In this document: one piece after another, positions 1-8,614 of the stretch
Numbering within the stretch: the first letter of the stretch is position 1
Layout: the number at the start of each line of letters is the position of its first letter
IMG/VR virus record: IMGVR_UViG_3300024517_000001
Coordinates: 1 to 56,497 of that record
Source of the DNA: a virus
Direction: 5' to 3' (one strand)
Length of the DNA: 56,497 nt
Translations under genes and position numbers: made by a program
The notes under the pieces: model-generated
Seen by the model: the letters and a program-made list of their open reading frames with translations, nothing else
Databases searched by the model: none
What the model was told of the DNA's origin: nothing

Positions 1-35
1 ACAGGTACTTACACAGGTACTTACACAGGTACTTA
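1..35. repeat. Terminal direct repeat made of 12-bp tandem units
   Basis: Nearly three tandem copies of ACAGGTACTTAC. The same 35 bases occur exactly at 56463-56497, so the window ends overlap, as in a circular assembly or a short terminal redundancy. Degenerate copies (AAGGTACTTG, ATAGGTAGTA) follow at about 62-83. The array lies in the non-coding junction between the two divergent arms, where iteron-like elements would be expected. Because the repeat is tandem, the true copy number may be collapsed by assembly. Confidence 0.9.
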
Positions 36-68
36 TAGTATTTTTTATATATTTTTAGACTAAGGTAC

Positions 69-97
69 TTGTATAGGTAGTAATAATAGTATATAAT
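69..97 (+). promoter_or_regulatory. Putative sigma70 promoter of terL
   Basis: TTGTAT at 69-74 and a consensus TATAAT at 92-97 are separated by 17 bases. The terL ATG is at 104, exactly where transcription would start, so the transcript may be leaderless. No Shine-Dalgarno sequence precedes the ATG, which fits. The -35 box is only 4/6 matched. Confidence 0.5.
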
Positions 98-103
98 ATA
101 ACT

Positions 104-1642
104 ATGAACAATTTAGAAGAAGGTTATCTAGAGTCTTTTATAAATCTTAGAGGACTTCTCTCTCAAAAAGTTAATTATCAATCACAGTCAGACTTTCTTA
201 CGTTTGTCAGACTGATGGTTCCTTCTCTTGTGTCTAACTTTGAGATGGGTAGCCATATAAAAGTTATATCTAATAAGTTAAAAGAACTAGAAGAAGGTAC
301 AATTAAGAGGTTGATGGTCTTTCTTCCTCCTCGTTCCTCCAAATCAGTTATATGTTCAAAGCTTTTCCCTGCATGGTATATAGGTAGACACCCTGAACAT
401 GAGATATTAACTGTATCTCACAGTGATCAGCTATCATCTGACTTTGGTAGGTCTGTCAGAGATGTAGTAAATACAGAAGAATTCGGCAAAATCTTCACTG
501 GAGTACAATTAAGGAGCGATGTTAGGGCAGCAGGGAAGTGGAAGACCAATCAGGGAGGAACTTATTATGCGGCTGGAGTCAGATCTCAGATAGCAGGTCG
601 AGGAGCGCATGTAGCTATACTTGATGATGTAATGTCTGAGGAGGATGCCTTCTCTGATGCAGGTAGAAGGTACATAAAAGAGTGGTATCCAGCAGGACTT
701 AGAACACGTATCATGCCTAATGGAGCTATTGTCATAATAAATACCAGATTTCACTATGATGATCTATGTGGATGGCTCCTTAAACAACAGGAAGACATGA
801 GCGAGTACGAAACAATCCCTTGGGAAGTCATAAAGATCCCTGCATGGCTGGATGAAGAAGCAGCAGACTTACTGGATTTACCTGTAGGAGGGAGTTATTT
901 CCCTGAATGGAAGCCTGAACACATACTACGTATAGATGAGAACGAAATTAAGGCTAGTAATGGAAGCCGATACTGGAATTCTCTCTATATGCAAGATCCT
1001 ACTCCAGAAGAAGGAGGCTTAATCAAGAAAAAGTGGCTACAATCATGGGATGAAGAAGATCCTCCCGGTTGTGACTTCATTATACAGACATATGATACAG
1101 CTTTCTCTACCAGAACAACGGCAGACTTCAGTGTTATCCAGACATGGGGCATATTTTACCTATATGACCATGATGAAAGAGGATATGAGAACTATGCTCC
1201 CAATCTTATCCTACTAGGCAACATAAAAGGACGCTTTGAGTACCCTGAACTCAGGAAACTGGCACAAAAACTCTATAATGAACACAGACCTGATGTCTGC
1301 ATGATAGAAAAGAAGGCATCTGGTCAATCTCTCATACAGGATATGCGGAGAGCAGGACTACCTGTCATGGAATACAACCCTGATAGAGATAAAGTAGCCA
1401 GAGTTTATGCTGCTTCTCCTATTATGGAAGCAGGTAGGCTATGGATACCTCAAGGTAAGAAGTGGTCAGAAGATCTTATAGAAGAACTCATCAGATTTCC
1501 TAATGCAGCACATGATGATCAGGTAGATGCTCTTACAATGGCTGTACACTACATGAAAGAGTCTTGGCATCTAACACATCCTGACGATCCAGAAGATGAA
1601 GACGAACCTTCTGAACAAAAGAGTACGTACTGGACGTTCTGA
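104..1642 (+). CDS. terL: Terminase large subunit (packaging ATPase/nuclease)
   Basis: This is the motor that drives DNA into the procapsid and cuts concatemers. The 512-residue length is typical. The N-terminal ATPase shows a Walker A-like loop PPRSSKS (75-81) and a Walker B AILDDV (171-176). The RNase H-like nuclease has an acidic cluster starting at D331 (QTYDTAFS) and ends with HDDQVDALTMA near residue 480. The start has no Shine-Dalgarno sequence but sits 7 bases after a TATAAT box, suggesting leaderless translation. The next in-frame Met is residue 38, too far into the conserved region. The candidate small subunit is not adjacent: it lies 30 kb away on the other strand (31237-31767). 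Confidence 0.95.
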   Translation: MNNLEEGYLESFINLRGLLSQKVNYQSQSDFLTFVRLMVPSLVSNFEMGSHIKVISNKLKELEEGTIKRLMVFLPPRSSKSVICSKLFPAWYIGRHPEHEILTVSHSDQLSSDFGRSVRDVVNTEEFGKIFTGVQLRSDVRAAGKWKTNQGGTYYAAGVRSQIAGRGAHVAILDDVMSEEDAFSDAGRRYIKEWYPAGLRTRIMPNGAIVIINTRFHYDDLCGWLLKQQEDMSEYETIPWEVIKIPAWLDEEAADLLDLPVGGSYFPEWKPEHILRIDENEIKASNGSRYWNSLYMQDPTPEEGGLIKKKWLQSWDEEDPPGCDFIIQTYDTAFSTRTTADFSVIQTWGIFYLYDHDERGYENYAPNLILLGNIKGRFEYPELRKLAQKLYNEHRPDVCMIEKKASGQSLIQDMRRAGLPVMEYNPDRDKVARVYAASPIMEAGRLWIPQGKKWSEDLIEELIRFPNAAHDDQVDALTMAVHYMKESWHLTHPDDPEDEDEPSEQKSTYWTF

Positions 1643-1643
1643 T

Positions 1644-1672
1644 TTGGGAAAAGATTAATATTATGCTATAAT
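1644..1672 (+). promoter_or_regulatory. Sigma70-type promoter, copy 1 of a 33-bp repeat
   Basis: TTGGGA (1644-1649), a 17-base spacer and TATAAT (1667-1672), with TGC before the -10 box (extended -10). The surrounding 33 bases (1642-1674) recur exactly at 6465-6497. It begins at the terL stop and lies 27 bases upstream of the next ATG, which has its own GAGAGGA ribosome site. Confidence 0.8.
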
Positions 1673-1699
1673 AAAGTAGGGATTAAGAGAGGAATTATT

Positions 1700-3118
1700 A
1701 TGCACAAATCAAAAAATTATGATATGGCTACTCAAGTCGCAATGGATAAGCTGATGCCCAAGCCTATTCAAATTACAATCTCCATGCAAGGTGGAGGTGG
1801 ACTAAGAGGTTTACAAGAAAGACCTATTAGCAGTGTATATGGCAGACCTATACCTAGAACTATCTATAGAGATAATGGTGGTGGTATATCAGAAATAAAT
1901 AAACCTATCAACATAAATGGACAGCCTCATAAACTAGCATGGATTAGACCAGATGAAGCTTCTGCCTTGAGAGCTATGGGTGGTAGTGGTCGTAAAGTAG
2001 GTGGTGTACCTGCTTATTTCTTTTTTGATCAAGGTGGTTCTCCAGAAGTTACAGGAGGAGGAGATCCTGAAGCAGGAGTAGATTGGGCTTCGGATGTAGT
2101 TACTTATACAGATATGACTCTAGATCCCGGTGCTAGAGGAGATGTTGTTGAAGATTTTACTACTACTACTACTACTACTGATCCTGAAGAGCAACGTGGT
2201 GGTTTTGGTTATACTGAGAAAGATGTAGTAAGAATGCAACCTCCTACTCCTAGAGATGATAGTGGTGGAGATAATGATTACCAACAATCATTAACTGAAG
2301 TTGTAGAGAATCGACCTAGATATCTAGTTCCTTTTTGGAATACTTTAAAAGAGGGAGGAATGAGTAATCAAGCAGTAACAGAATATCTGGCAGGAATGGG
2401 AACTAAAGGACTTGCTAGTCTGAAAGAAGCATATAATACAGGACAATTTCATAGGGGTGGTTATTCGGGTACAATGGAAAAAATACTAGACGATCAAGCT
2501 GGAGTTTTGAGTGAGAAAATAAAAAAATTAATAGAAGAAGATAAAGGTATTAGAGATCAGGCGGATATGCTTGCTTCAGAGAAAAAGGAAGTAGACAAAG
2601 CTGGATTATCAGGATTTTTGGATAAAGCTATTAATCTTCTTGGCGGTCCTCTCGGTACTGGAAAAGAACCTACATCTACTACTATAGCACGTATCAAAGC
2701 AGCAGCTGACGAAGCTGGTGCAGTATTTACTCCAGTAAATCGTAACCCAAATGTAATGAATGCAGTAACAAATTTTATGATACCAGCAATAGGACATCTT
2801 TTTATGCCTAATTCTATTGGACATATAACAAAAGGAGGAGTAACTTTTAGGGTAAATGAAGATGGAATGGTAACTCCTATGGAGAATTATCCTTCTAATA
2901 TAAATGAAGGTCCAGATCCAGAACCTATACGTAGGCGTAAACAAAGAGGAGGATTTGGTGTTACTCAAGAAGATGTAGAAAAATTACAAGAGGAACCTTT
3001 AACAGGAATGTCAGGATTATTAGCTAAACGTGGTCCTACTGATAAATCAGCAGGTACTGATAGGTTAGAAGAACTATTAGCTAGTCTATATCCCAACAAA
3101 GATTTTAATATAGGATAA
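1700..3118 (+). CDS. Gly-rich hypothetical virion-region protein
   Basis: I do not recognise a named family. The 472-residue protein has Gly-rich patches, a run of Thr (encoded near 2160-2180), and a repeated motif: RGGFGYTEKDVVRMQ in the first half and RGGFGVTQEDVEKLQ near the C-terminus, so it contains at least two copies of one short module. The RGG/GGG flavour is shared with other proteins of this arm (10653-11216 and the large 22407-25676 protein). It is driven by a repeated promoter just upstream and lies 4 bases before the portal gene, pointing to a head or ejectosome role. A role in the virion is inference from position. Confidence 0.65.
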   Translation: MHKSKNYDMATQVAMDKLMPKPIQITISMQGGGGLRGLQERPISSVYGRPIPRTIYRDNGGGISEINKPININGQPHKLAWIRPDEASALRAMGGSGRKVGGVPAYFFFDQGGSPEVTGGGDPEAGVDWASDVVTYTDMTLDPGARGDVVEDFTTTTTTTDPEEQRGGFGYTEKDVVRMQPPTPRDDSGGDNDYQQSLTEVVENRPRYLVPFWNTLKEGGMSNQAVTEYLAGMGTKGLASLKEAYNTGQFHRGGYSGTMEKILDDQAGVLSEKIKKLIEEDKGIRDQADMLASEKKEVDKAGLSGFLDKAINLLGGPLGTGKEPTSTTIARIKAAADEAGAVFTPVNRNPNVMNAVTNFMIPAIGHLFMPNSIGHITKGGVTFRVNEDGMVTPMENYPSNINEGPDPEPIRRRKQRGGFGVTQEDVEKLQEEPLTGMSGLLAKRGPTDKSAGTDRLEELLASLYPNKDFNIG

Positions 3119-3121
3119 AAA

Positions 3122-5635
3122 ATGGCAACTGAAAAAAACCCATATGATCGCATACCAGAAGAAGTACCTAATGTAGTTCCTATGGCTCCTGTAGAAGAAA
3201 CATCTCTTGATGCTACCTTTGAAGTAGAAGATGATGGTGGAGTCATAGTAGACTTCGCTAGTGAAGCTTCTATAATGGAACCTTCAGAAGATGTAGCAGA
3301 ATGGTACGGAGACTTATGTGATACACTGGAAGAAGAAGAATTAAGAGAAATCTCCGCAGATGTAATAGAGAACTATCAGGCAGATAAGGATTCCAGAGGC
3401 GAATGGGAGTCTATGTTTGAAAGAGGATTTGACTTACTGGGACTTAAGCTTGAGCCGGGGTCAGAACCTTTTGAAGGAGCTTGTACAGCAGTACACCCAC
3501 TCCTGATTGAGTCAGCAGTTAAGTTTCAGTCAAAGGCTTCTGGAGAACTCTTCCCTAGCAAAGGTCCAGTAAAAGCAAACATACTAGGTAAGATAACTCC
3601 TGAGAAAGAAACACAGGCTAATCGTGTTCAGAACTTTATGAACTATCAGTTAACTGAACAGATGCCTGAATACTTCGATGAGTTTGAAAGGATGCTGTTC
3701 CATCTTCCCCTGATAGGATCAGCATTCAAAAAGATATATTATAGTTCAACACTTAAACGACCTGTCTCTGAATTTATTCCTATAGATCAATTCTATGTAT
3801 CTTATTATGCAACTGATTTAAGGAATGCAGATAGATATACACATGTTATATATAGAAGTCCTGTAGAAATACAGAAAGATATACTAGCTGGTGTCTACAA
3901 AGAAGCAGATCTTCCTACTCCTGATCAATCACCTGTTACATCTTTCACAGAAAGAATGGATACTATACTTGGTATATCTCCTTCGGCAGATAAAGATCCT
4001 CAATATGTATTACTGGAACAACACTGTTATCTGGATATAGAAGACAAAGATCAATCTCTTCCCTATATCGTAACAGTAGAACAACAGTCCAGACAAATAC
4101 TCAGTATTCGTAGAAACTATGAACAGAATGATTCTACAATGGAGAAGAGAAGTCACTTCGTTCATTACAGGTTTGTACCCGGATTTGGCTTCTACGGATT
4201 AGGCTTGATACACTTCCTTGGTAATCTTACTATGAGTGCAACTGCTGCAATGAGATCCCTAATAGATGCAGGTCAGTTTGCTAATTTACCGGGAGGTTTC
4301 AAGGCTAAGGGACTTAGGATAGTTGGTGACAATGAACCTATTTCCCCCGGTGAGTTCAAGGAGGTTGAAGCAACTGGAATAGATCTGGCAAAGGCTATTA
4401 TTCCTCTCCCCTATAAAGAGCCTTCCTCTACTCTATTTCAGATGTTACAATTCGTAGCTACTGCTGGTCAGAAGTTTGCGGATAGCACAGAGCAGGTTAT
4501 CTCTGATGCTGCCTCCTATGGACCCGTTGGAACAACTATGGCTCTACTAGAAGCCAGTAGTAAGTTTTTTACTGCCATACATAAACGTCTTCATAAAGCA
4601 CAAAGAGATGAATTTAGAATACTGGCTAAGATAGATTATGATTATCTTCCAGCAGAATATCCTTATGATGTTCCCTTTGAAGACCGTAGTATATTTAAAA
4701 ATGATTTCGATGGAAGAGTAGATATAGTTCCTGTCTCTGATCCCAATATCCCATCCAATGCTCACCGCATGATGATGGCTAATATGGCTCTTCAGATGGC
4801 ACAACAGTCTCCTCCCGGCATGTTTAATATGGAGGCATTGAATAGAACAATACTCAATGCCGCCAACATGCCTAACCTTGAAGAAATACTCCCTCCCAAG
4901 ATAGAACCTAAACCTATGGACCCTGTGTCGGATATTATAGCTGCTACGAAGGGAATACCTATAGCAGCTTTTCCGGGGCAGAACCATGATGCTCATATTC
5001 AGGTTAAGATGGCCTACCTTCAAGATCCTAAGAATGGAGCTAATCCTATTATGCAGAGAATACAGCCTATACTTCAGGCTAATATTCAGGAACATTCTGT
5101 AATGAAATATCAGGAACAGGTTAATGGAGTAACTGAACAACTCATGACACAAGTTCCACCAGAACAAGCACAAAATCCAAATACAATAGAAATGATAATG
5201 GCTCAAGCTGCTCAACAGGTTATGAATGCTAATCAGGCTATGGGTCAGGCACAATCACCAGAACAGCAACTAGTAGCTCTGGAACAAGCTAAGGTAGAAT
5301 TACAGAAACAAAAGCTTCAATCAGATACAGTTGTACAGGCTGCTGAAATGGAGATTAAGAATAAGCAGCTTGAACTAGACGAAAACGAACAGATCATAGA
5401 TATGTTGAAGTCAGGGGCTACAGACGAATTTAAGAAAGAAAAAGATTCCAAGGATAGAGAATCTAAAAAAGAAATTAAAGAGATGGAGATTGATGCTGAA
5501 GATAAAAGAGTTAGAGAACGAATTATGAAAGATATTATTGAACAGAATAATAGAGATGAAAAAGATCTGGATATGAAAGGTCTTGAAGCTTTAGTTAAAT
5601 TAGCAATTGAACAATCCAAGAAAGAAGGAGGTTAG
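3122..5635 (+). CDS. Portal protein
   Basis: Forms the dodecameric head-tail connector through which DNA is pumped. At 837 residues it is in the size class of large podovirus portals (P22 gp1-like). Residues 95-600 carry the core, with the sequence GSEPFEGACTAVHPLLIE, a patch rich in aromatic and Asp residues, and the helical ATAAMRSLIDAGQFANLPGG region. The last 200 residues are Gln-, Lys- and Glu-rich and predicted to be coiled coil, like a barrel domain reaching into the head. The start has AGGA six bases upstream. Position (after terL, before scaffold and capsid) supports the call. Sequence similarity has not been tested. Confidence 0.85.
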   Translation: MATEKNPYDRIPEEVPNVVPMAPVEETSLDATFEVEDDGGVIVDFASEASIMEPSEDVAEWYGDLCDTLEEEELREISADVIENYQADKDSRGEWESMFERGFDLLGLKLEPGSEPFEGACTAVHPLLIESAVKFQSKASGELFPSKGPVKANILGKITPEKETQANRVQNFMNYQLTEQMPEYFDEFERMLFHLPLIGSAFKKIYYSSTLKRPVSEFIPIDQFYVSYYATDLRNADRYTHVIYRSPVEIQKDILAGVYKEADLPTPDQSPVTSFTERMDTILGISPSADKDPQYVLLEQHCYLDIEDKDQSLPYIVTVEQQSRQILSIRRNYEQNDSTMEKRSHFVHYRFVPGFGFYGLGLIHFLGNLTMSATAAMRSLIDAGQFANLPGGFKAKGLRIVGDNEPISPGEFKEVEATGIDLAKAIIPLPYKEPSSTLFQMLQFVATAGQKFADSTEQVISDAASYGPVGTTMALLEASSKFFTAIHKRLHKAQRDEFRILAKIDYDYLPAEYPYDVPFEDRSIFKNDFDGRVDIVPVSDPNIPSNAHRMMMANMALQMAQQSPPGMFNMEALNRTILNAANMPNLEEILPPKIEPKPMDPVSDIIAATKGIPIAAFPGQNHDAHIQVKMAYLQDPKNGANPIMQRIQPILQANIQEHSVMKYQEQVNGVTEQLMTQVPPEQAQNPNTIEMIMAQAAQQVMNANQAMGQAQSPEQQLVALEQAKVELQKQKLQSDTVVQAAEMEIKNKQLELDENEQIIDMLKSGATDEFKKEKDSKDRESKKEIKEMEIDAEDKRVRERIMKDIIEQNNRDEKDLDMKGLEALVKLAIEQSKKEGG

Positions 5636-5639
5636 AGGA

Positions 5640-5837
5640 ATGACAATAAAGATAAAACAAATGACGAAAGGAAAAGGTTATATTACTTATGATAAAACCA
5701 AATCTGAGAAACCAATGACTTATGGAGATCCCTTTAAAGCTGACTGTATTGGTCCTTTTGAATCTAGGGCTGATCTTAATGAATGGGATTATGATAAGTT
5801 AAAATTCCCATCTCCTATAAAAGGTAAAAAAACTTAA
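5640..5837 (+). CDS. Small basic hypothetical protein
   Basis: 65 residues, starting at the ATG at 5640; GGAGG at the very end of the portal gene lies eight bases upstream, which makes it a better start than an ATG at 5607 inside the portal gene. The protein begins MTIKIKQMTKGKGYITYD and is Lys- and Tyr-rich with no membrane segment. It is the first of three small genes between portal and scaffold. Function unknown. Confidence 0.6.
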   Translation: MTIKIKQMTKGKGYITYDKTKSEKPMTYGDPFKADCIGPFESRADLNEWDYDKLKFPSPIKGKKT

Positions 5838-5840
5838 CCA

Positions 5841-6035
5841 ATGGAAATTTGGGATGAGGTGGTTCAGGAGTTTAACGAAGAAATTCAGAAACTTAGAACT
5901 ACATTAGCCAGTGGTGCTGCTGAAGATTATTCTCACTATAGACAACTTGTAGGATCAATACAAGGTCTGGAATGGGCCAGAGGCAATCTCACTGAAATTA
6001 TTAAAAAGCGAACTTACGCAGACGATGAGGAGTAA
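5841..6035 (+). CDS. Small hypothetical protein of head operon
   Basis: 64 residues, mostly helical and acidic (VVQEFNEEIQKLRTTLASG, then AAEDYSHYRQLVGSIQGLEWARG). Small helical proteins of this type, with a GLEWA-like motif, are common near portal genes of podoviruses, but I cannot name the function. It starts 3 bases after the previous stop, and its stop lies 1 base before the GroES-like start, so the three are probably translated together. Confidence 0.7.
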   Translation: MEIWDEVVQEFNEEIQKLRTTLASGAAEDYSHYRQLVGSIQGLEWARGNLTEIIKKRTYADDEE

Positions 6036-6036
6036 A

Positions 6037-6459
6037 ATGCAACAAGTACAAATGGGTAAAGCCATCAAAAACGATTTATGGATTAGTGATCCAGAAGAAG
6101 TAGAAGATCCAGAAGTACTACCAGAACTACCGGGATTTCATATTCTGGTACGGCCAGTATCTGTAAAGAGCCAGACGAAAGGTGGTATCATTCTTCCAGA
6201 TTCAACCAAAGATGATATGTCTTATCTTACTACGGTAGGTAAGGTATTAGCTCTGGGTGATCTGGCTTATCTAGATAAAGATAAGTTTCCTGCTGGAGCA
6301 TGGTGTCATGTAGGAGATCATGTATGCTATGGTAAACATGCAGGAACCAAACTCTTTTATAAGGGAGTTAGAATGATCTTACTATTTGATGATCAGATTA
6401 CTATGAAAGTAGGAGATCCAAAAGATCTTGATCCTACCTTTAATTTAGGAAATGGTTAA
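6037..6459 (+). CDS. GroES-like co-chaperonin (Cpn10)
   Basis: 140 residues. The region GFHILVRPVSVKSQTKGGII is the N-terminal strand and start of the mobile loop of Cpn10 proteins. It is followed by GKVLALGDLAYL and GDHVCYGKHAGTKLFYKGV, matching the family pattern of GxVxAxG followed by GDxVxYGKxxGxxxxxxG. By family it would cap host GroEL to fold phage proteins, most likely the capsid protein, since it is encoded between portal and scaffold genes. The start chosen is the ATG at 6037, with GAGGAG four bases upstream; an ATG at 6025 lies inside the preceding gene. T4 gp31 is the well-known functional parallel. Confidence 0.85.
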   Translation: MQQVQMGKAIKNDLWISDPEEVEDPEVLPELPGFHILVRPVSVKSQTKGGIILPDSTKDDMSYLTTVGKVLALGDLAYLDKDKFPAGAWCHVGDHVCYGKHAGTKLFYKGVRMILLFDDQITMKVGDPKDLDPTFNLGNG

Positions 6460-6466
6460 GACGAAT

Positions 6467-6495
6467 TTGGGAAAAGATTAATATTATGCTATAAT
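6467..6495 (+). promoter_or_regulatory. Sigma70-type promoter, copy 2 of the 33-bp repeat
   Basis: TTGGGA (6467-6472), 17 bases, TATAAT (6490-6495), within a 33-base block (6465-6497) identical to 1642-1674. It lies in the only sizeable gap of the head operon and would drive scaffold, capsid and downstream genes. The resulting leader is about 40 bases and ends in a GGAGG ribosome site. Confidence 0.8.
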
Positions 6496-6540
6496 AAGTT
6501 ATACGTTAAATCGTTGATTTCGTAGACAACGGAGGTAGAA

Positions 6541-7443
6541 ATGGAAAAGAAAGAAGAGTGGAGCGATATAGAAGTTCCGAATGAAGAGCAGAAAGAAGTA
6601 GAATTTGAAATAGAAGAGGAAGAAGTAGAACCTGAAAAGAAAGAAGAAGAAGCTCCAGAGTTAGAAGGTATCGAAACAAAGGGTGCTGAAAAAAGAATAA
6701 GGCAACTTATCAGGCAAAGAAAAGAACGTGATGAACAGATTACTGCTCTCATCCAAAAAAATGAGGCACTCTCAGGAAGCCTCAGAACAAAAGATAACGA
6801 AGTAACTCAAGTTAATAAGCTAAGTCTTGATGCTTCTGAAAAACAATTAACTGATAAACTTGAGCTTGCCAGAACAGTTTATATGGAAGCTTTTGAAGAA
6901 GGAGAAAAAGAGAAGCTTTTAAAAGCGCAGGAAATGTTGAATGAGGCACAGGCTGATCTAAAGTCAGTCTCTTATGCTAAACAAAATTATGCACAAGTAG
7001 AAGCAGTTGCTCCAGTACAGCCTCAGTATCAACCTCCTCCTCAACAAGCTAACGATCCTAGAGCCGAAGATTGGGCTTCAAAGAATAGTTGGTTTGGACA
7101 GGATAACATTAAGACTGCTGCTGCATTAGCTATAGATGCAGAACTTAAAAGCGAAGGCTATGATCCTACTGACAATGATTTTTATCAGGAAATTGATAAG
7201 AGAATTAATAAAGCGTTTTCTCAGAATACTGAGGAAACTACAGAACGTGTGCAGGAAAGCTCGTCAAAACCTGCTCAAGTAGTATCGGGGAGTTCACGCT
7301 CCTCTCCATCCAGTTCTAGTAAAGTCAAACTATCAAGAGAAGATGTTAGGCTTGCACAGAAATGGAATATACCACTTGAACAGTATGCTGCCGAAAAGCT
7401 CAAAGTTGATGGAGCAGACGGCAATTATACTAATGTAACTTAG
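6541..7443 (+). CDS. Scaffolding protein
   Basis: 300 residues. The first 55 are extremely acidic (runs of Glu), residues 60-150 are charged and predicted coiled coil, a Pro/Gln-rich linker follows (YQPPPQQ), and the tail is Ser-rich then basic. This is the classic make-up of an internal scaffold that templates the procapsid and leaves before packaging. It lies two genes before the capsid accessory protein, as in T7-like and related phages. The ribosome site GGAGG is well placed. The call rests on composition and position. Confidence 0.75.
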   Translation: MEKKEEWSDIEVPNEEQKEVEFEIEEEEVEPEKKEEEAPELEGIETKGAEKRIRQLIRQRKERDEQITALIQKNEALSGSLRTKDNEVTQVNKLSLDASEKQLTDKLELARTVYMEAFEEGEKEKLLKAQEMLNEAQADLKSVSYAKQNYAQVEAVAPVQPQYQPPPQQANDPRAEDWASKNSWFGQDNIKTAAALAIDAELKSEGYDPTDNDFYQEIDKRINKAFSQNTEETTERVQESSSKPAQVVSGSSRSSPSSSSKVKLSREDVRLAQKWNIPLEQYAAEKLKVDGADGNYTNVT

Positions 7444-7459
7444 GCGTGGAGGAACAAAT

Positions 7460-7954
7460 ATGACACGAAATGAAATACGTAGTAATACTAATCGGGAAGC
7501 TCAGACAAGAGAAGTCGAAGAAGAATATGTCTTTGAGGAGCCAGATGCCCTCAGTATACCAGACACGGTACAAGCAAGATTTGACGCAGAGGACATGTCC
7601 TTACGTTGGATTCGCATATCTGTAAAAGGCGTAGATGACATCACTAATGTTGGTAAGAACCAGCAACAGGGATGGGTCTTCGTAACTCCTGATGAAGTTC
7701 CTGAAATGGCAATTACCTCCTTCGTAAGGGAAGAAGGTCGTTATCTTGGAGCCGTCTGTCGTGGAGACGTAGCATTGGCAAAGAAGCCAACCGCAAAGGT
7801 AAGGGCCAGACAGAAATTCTATGGGAATAAGAGTAATGATATGATGGATGCAGTAAATGCACAACTAATGAAAAACTCTGATTCTCGTATGCCAATTTCT
7901 AACACAAGTAAATCGGTAACAACAAGAGGAAGACAGCCTTCTTTTCAAGACTAG
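7460..7954 (+). CDS. Hypothetical head-region protein
   Basis: 164 residues with an acidic N-terminus (REVEEEYVFEEPDAL), a central part reading LRWIRISVKGVDD and GWVFVTPDEVPEM, and a basic Lys/Arg C-terminal half. Proteins like this, between scaffold and capsid, are common in marine podoviruses and have no known function. It may be a minor capsid or assembly factor; that is inference from position. Confidence 0.7.
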   Translation: MTRNEIRSNTNREAQTREVEEEYVFEEPDALSIPDTVQARFDAEDMSLRWIRISVKGVDDITNVGKNQQQGWVFVTPDEVPEMAITSFVREEGRYLGAVCRGDVALAKKPTAKVRARQKFYGNKSNDMMDAVNAQLMKNSDSRMPISNTSKSVTTRGRQPSFQD

Positions 7955-7983
7955 TCCTCCTCTATAACTTAAGGAGATAAAAC

Positions 7984-8598
7984 ATGTCAAGTACAAAAGC
8001 ATTTCGTGGTTTTGTCCCTGCTCGTACTAAAGGTGGCGGCTATAATGCCGGTGGCCCTGTAACAGATATGATTGAACCTACTTCCGGTGGAATAGCTTCA
8101 AATAGTATTTTTACTGGTGATCCAGTTGTAATGCCCGGATCTGCATTAGCGACTATTACGCCTTACATTGTAGCAACTCTTAAACCCTCTGGGATTTTTA
8201 TGGGTTGTCAATATGTGGAAAATGGCGAACAGAAATTTAGTCGTTATTGGCCGGGTGGAACAAGTGCCACAGATATTAAATTCTTTGTAATCACTGATCC
8301 AGATCAGACATATTATATTCAAGCTTCTCTATCTCTATCAGCAAATGAGCTTTTAGTTGTAAAGAATTATAATTGTACTGTAAGTTCAACTGCCAGTTCA
8401 GGTAGTACAGTTACAGGCCAATCAAGTTACTATCTTGATGGTGCGTCTGGTGTGGAAACCGCAAAGGGAGTTGCACGGGTTGTTGGAAGGGCTAAGTTTC
8501 CTGATGAAGCAGATGGAGATGCCTATCCAATAGTCGAGGTGTGGTTAAATCTACACCGAGATCGATTCGTGACAGCAACCGCTGCCGCAGCACTATAA
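7984..8598 (+). CDS. Probable capsid-associated (decoration or accessory) protein
   Basis: 204 residues, beta-rich and Gly/Ser/Thr-rich, with a disordered N-terminus (GGGYNAGGPVTDMIEPTSGG) and an Ala-rich end. A gene of this kind directly upstream of the major capsid gene, and separated from it by 16 bases, is typical of a head decoration protein. The ribosome site AAGGAG lies before the ATG. No specific family is recognised. Confidence 0.6.
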   Translation: MSSTKAFRGFVPARTKGGGYNAGGPVTDMIEPTSGGIASNSIFTGDPVVMPGSALATITPYIVATLKPSGIFMGCQYVENGEQKFSRYWPGGTSATDIKFFVITDPDQTYYIQASLSLSANELLVVKNYNCTVSSTASSGSTVTGQSSYYLDGASGVETAKGVARVVGRAKFPDEADGDAYPIVEVWLNLHRDRFVTATAAAAL

Positions 8599-8614
8599 CC
8601 GGGAGGAATGAATA

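Noticed and set aside
1-35. CRISPR-like array at the window ends
   Set aside because: Units are only 12 bases and directly adjacent, with no spacers and no cas genes. Iterons or assembly overlap explain them better.
7601-7895. Minus-strand frames of 87 and 60 residues opposite 7460-7954
   Set aside because: Shadow frames rich in Cys, His, Leu and Arg, overlapping each other and a well-supported gene.
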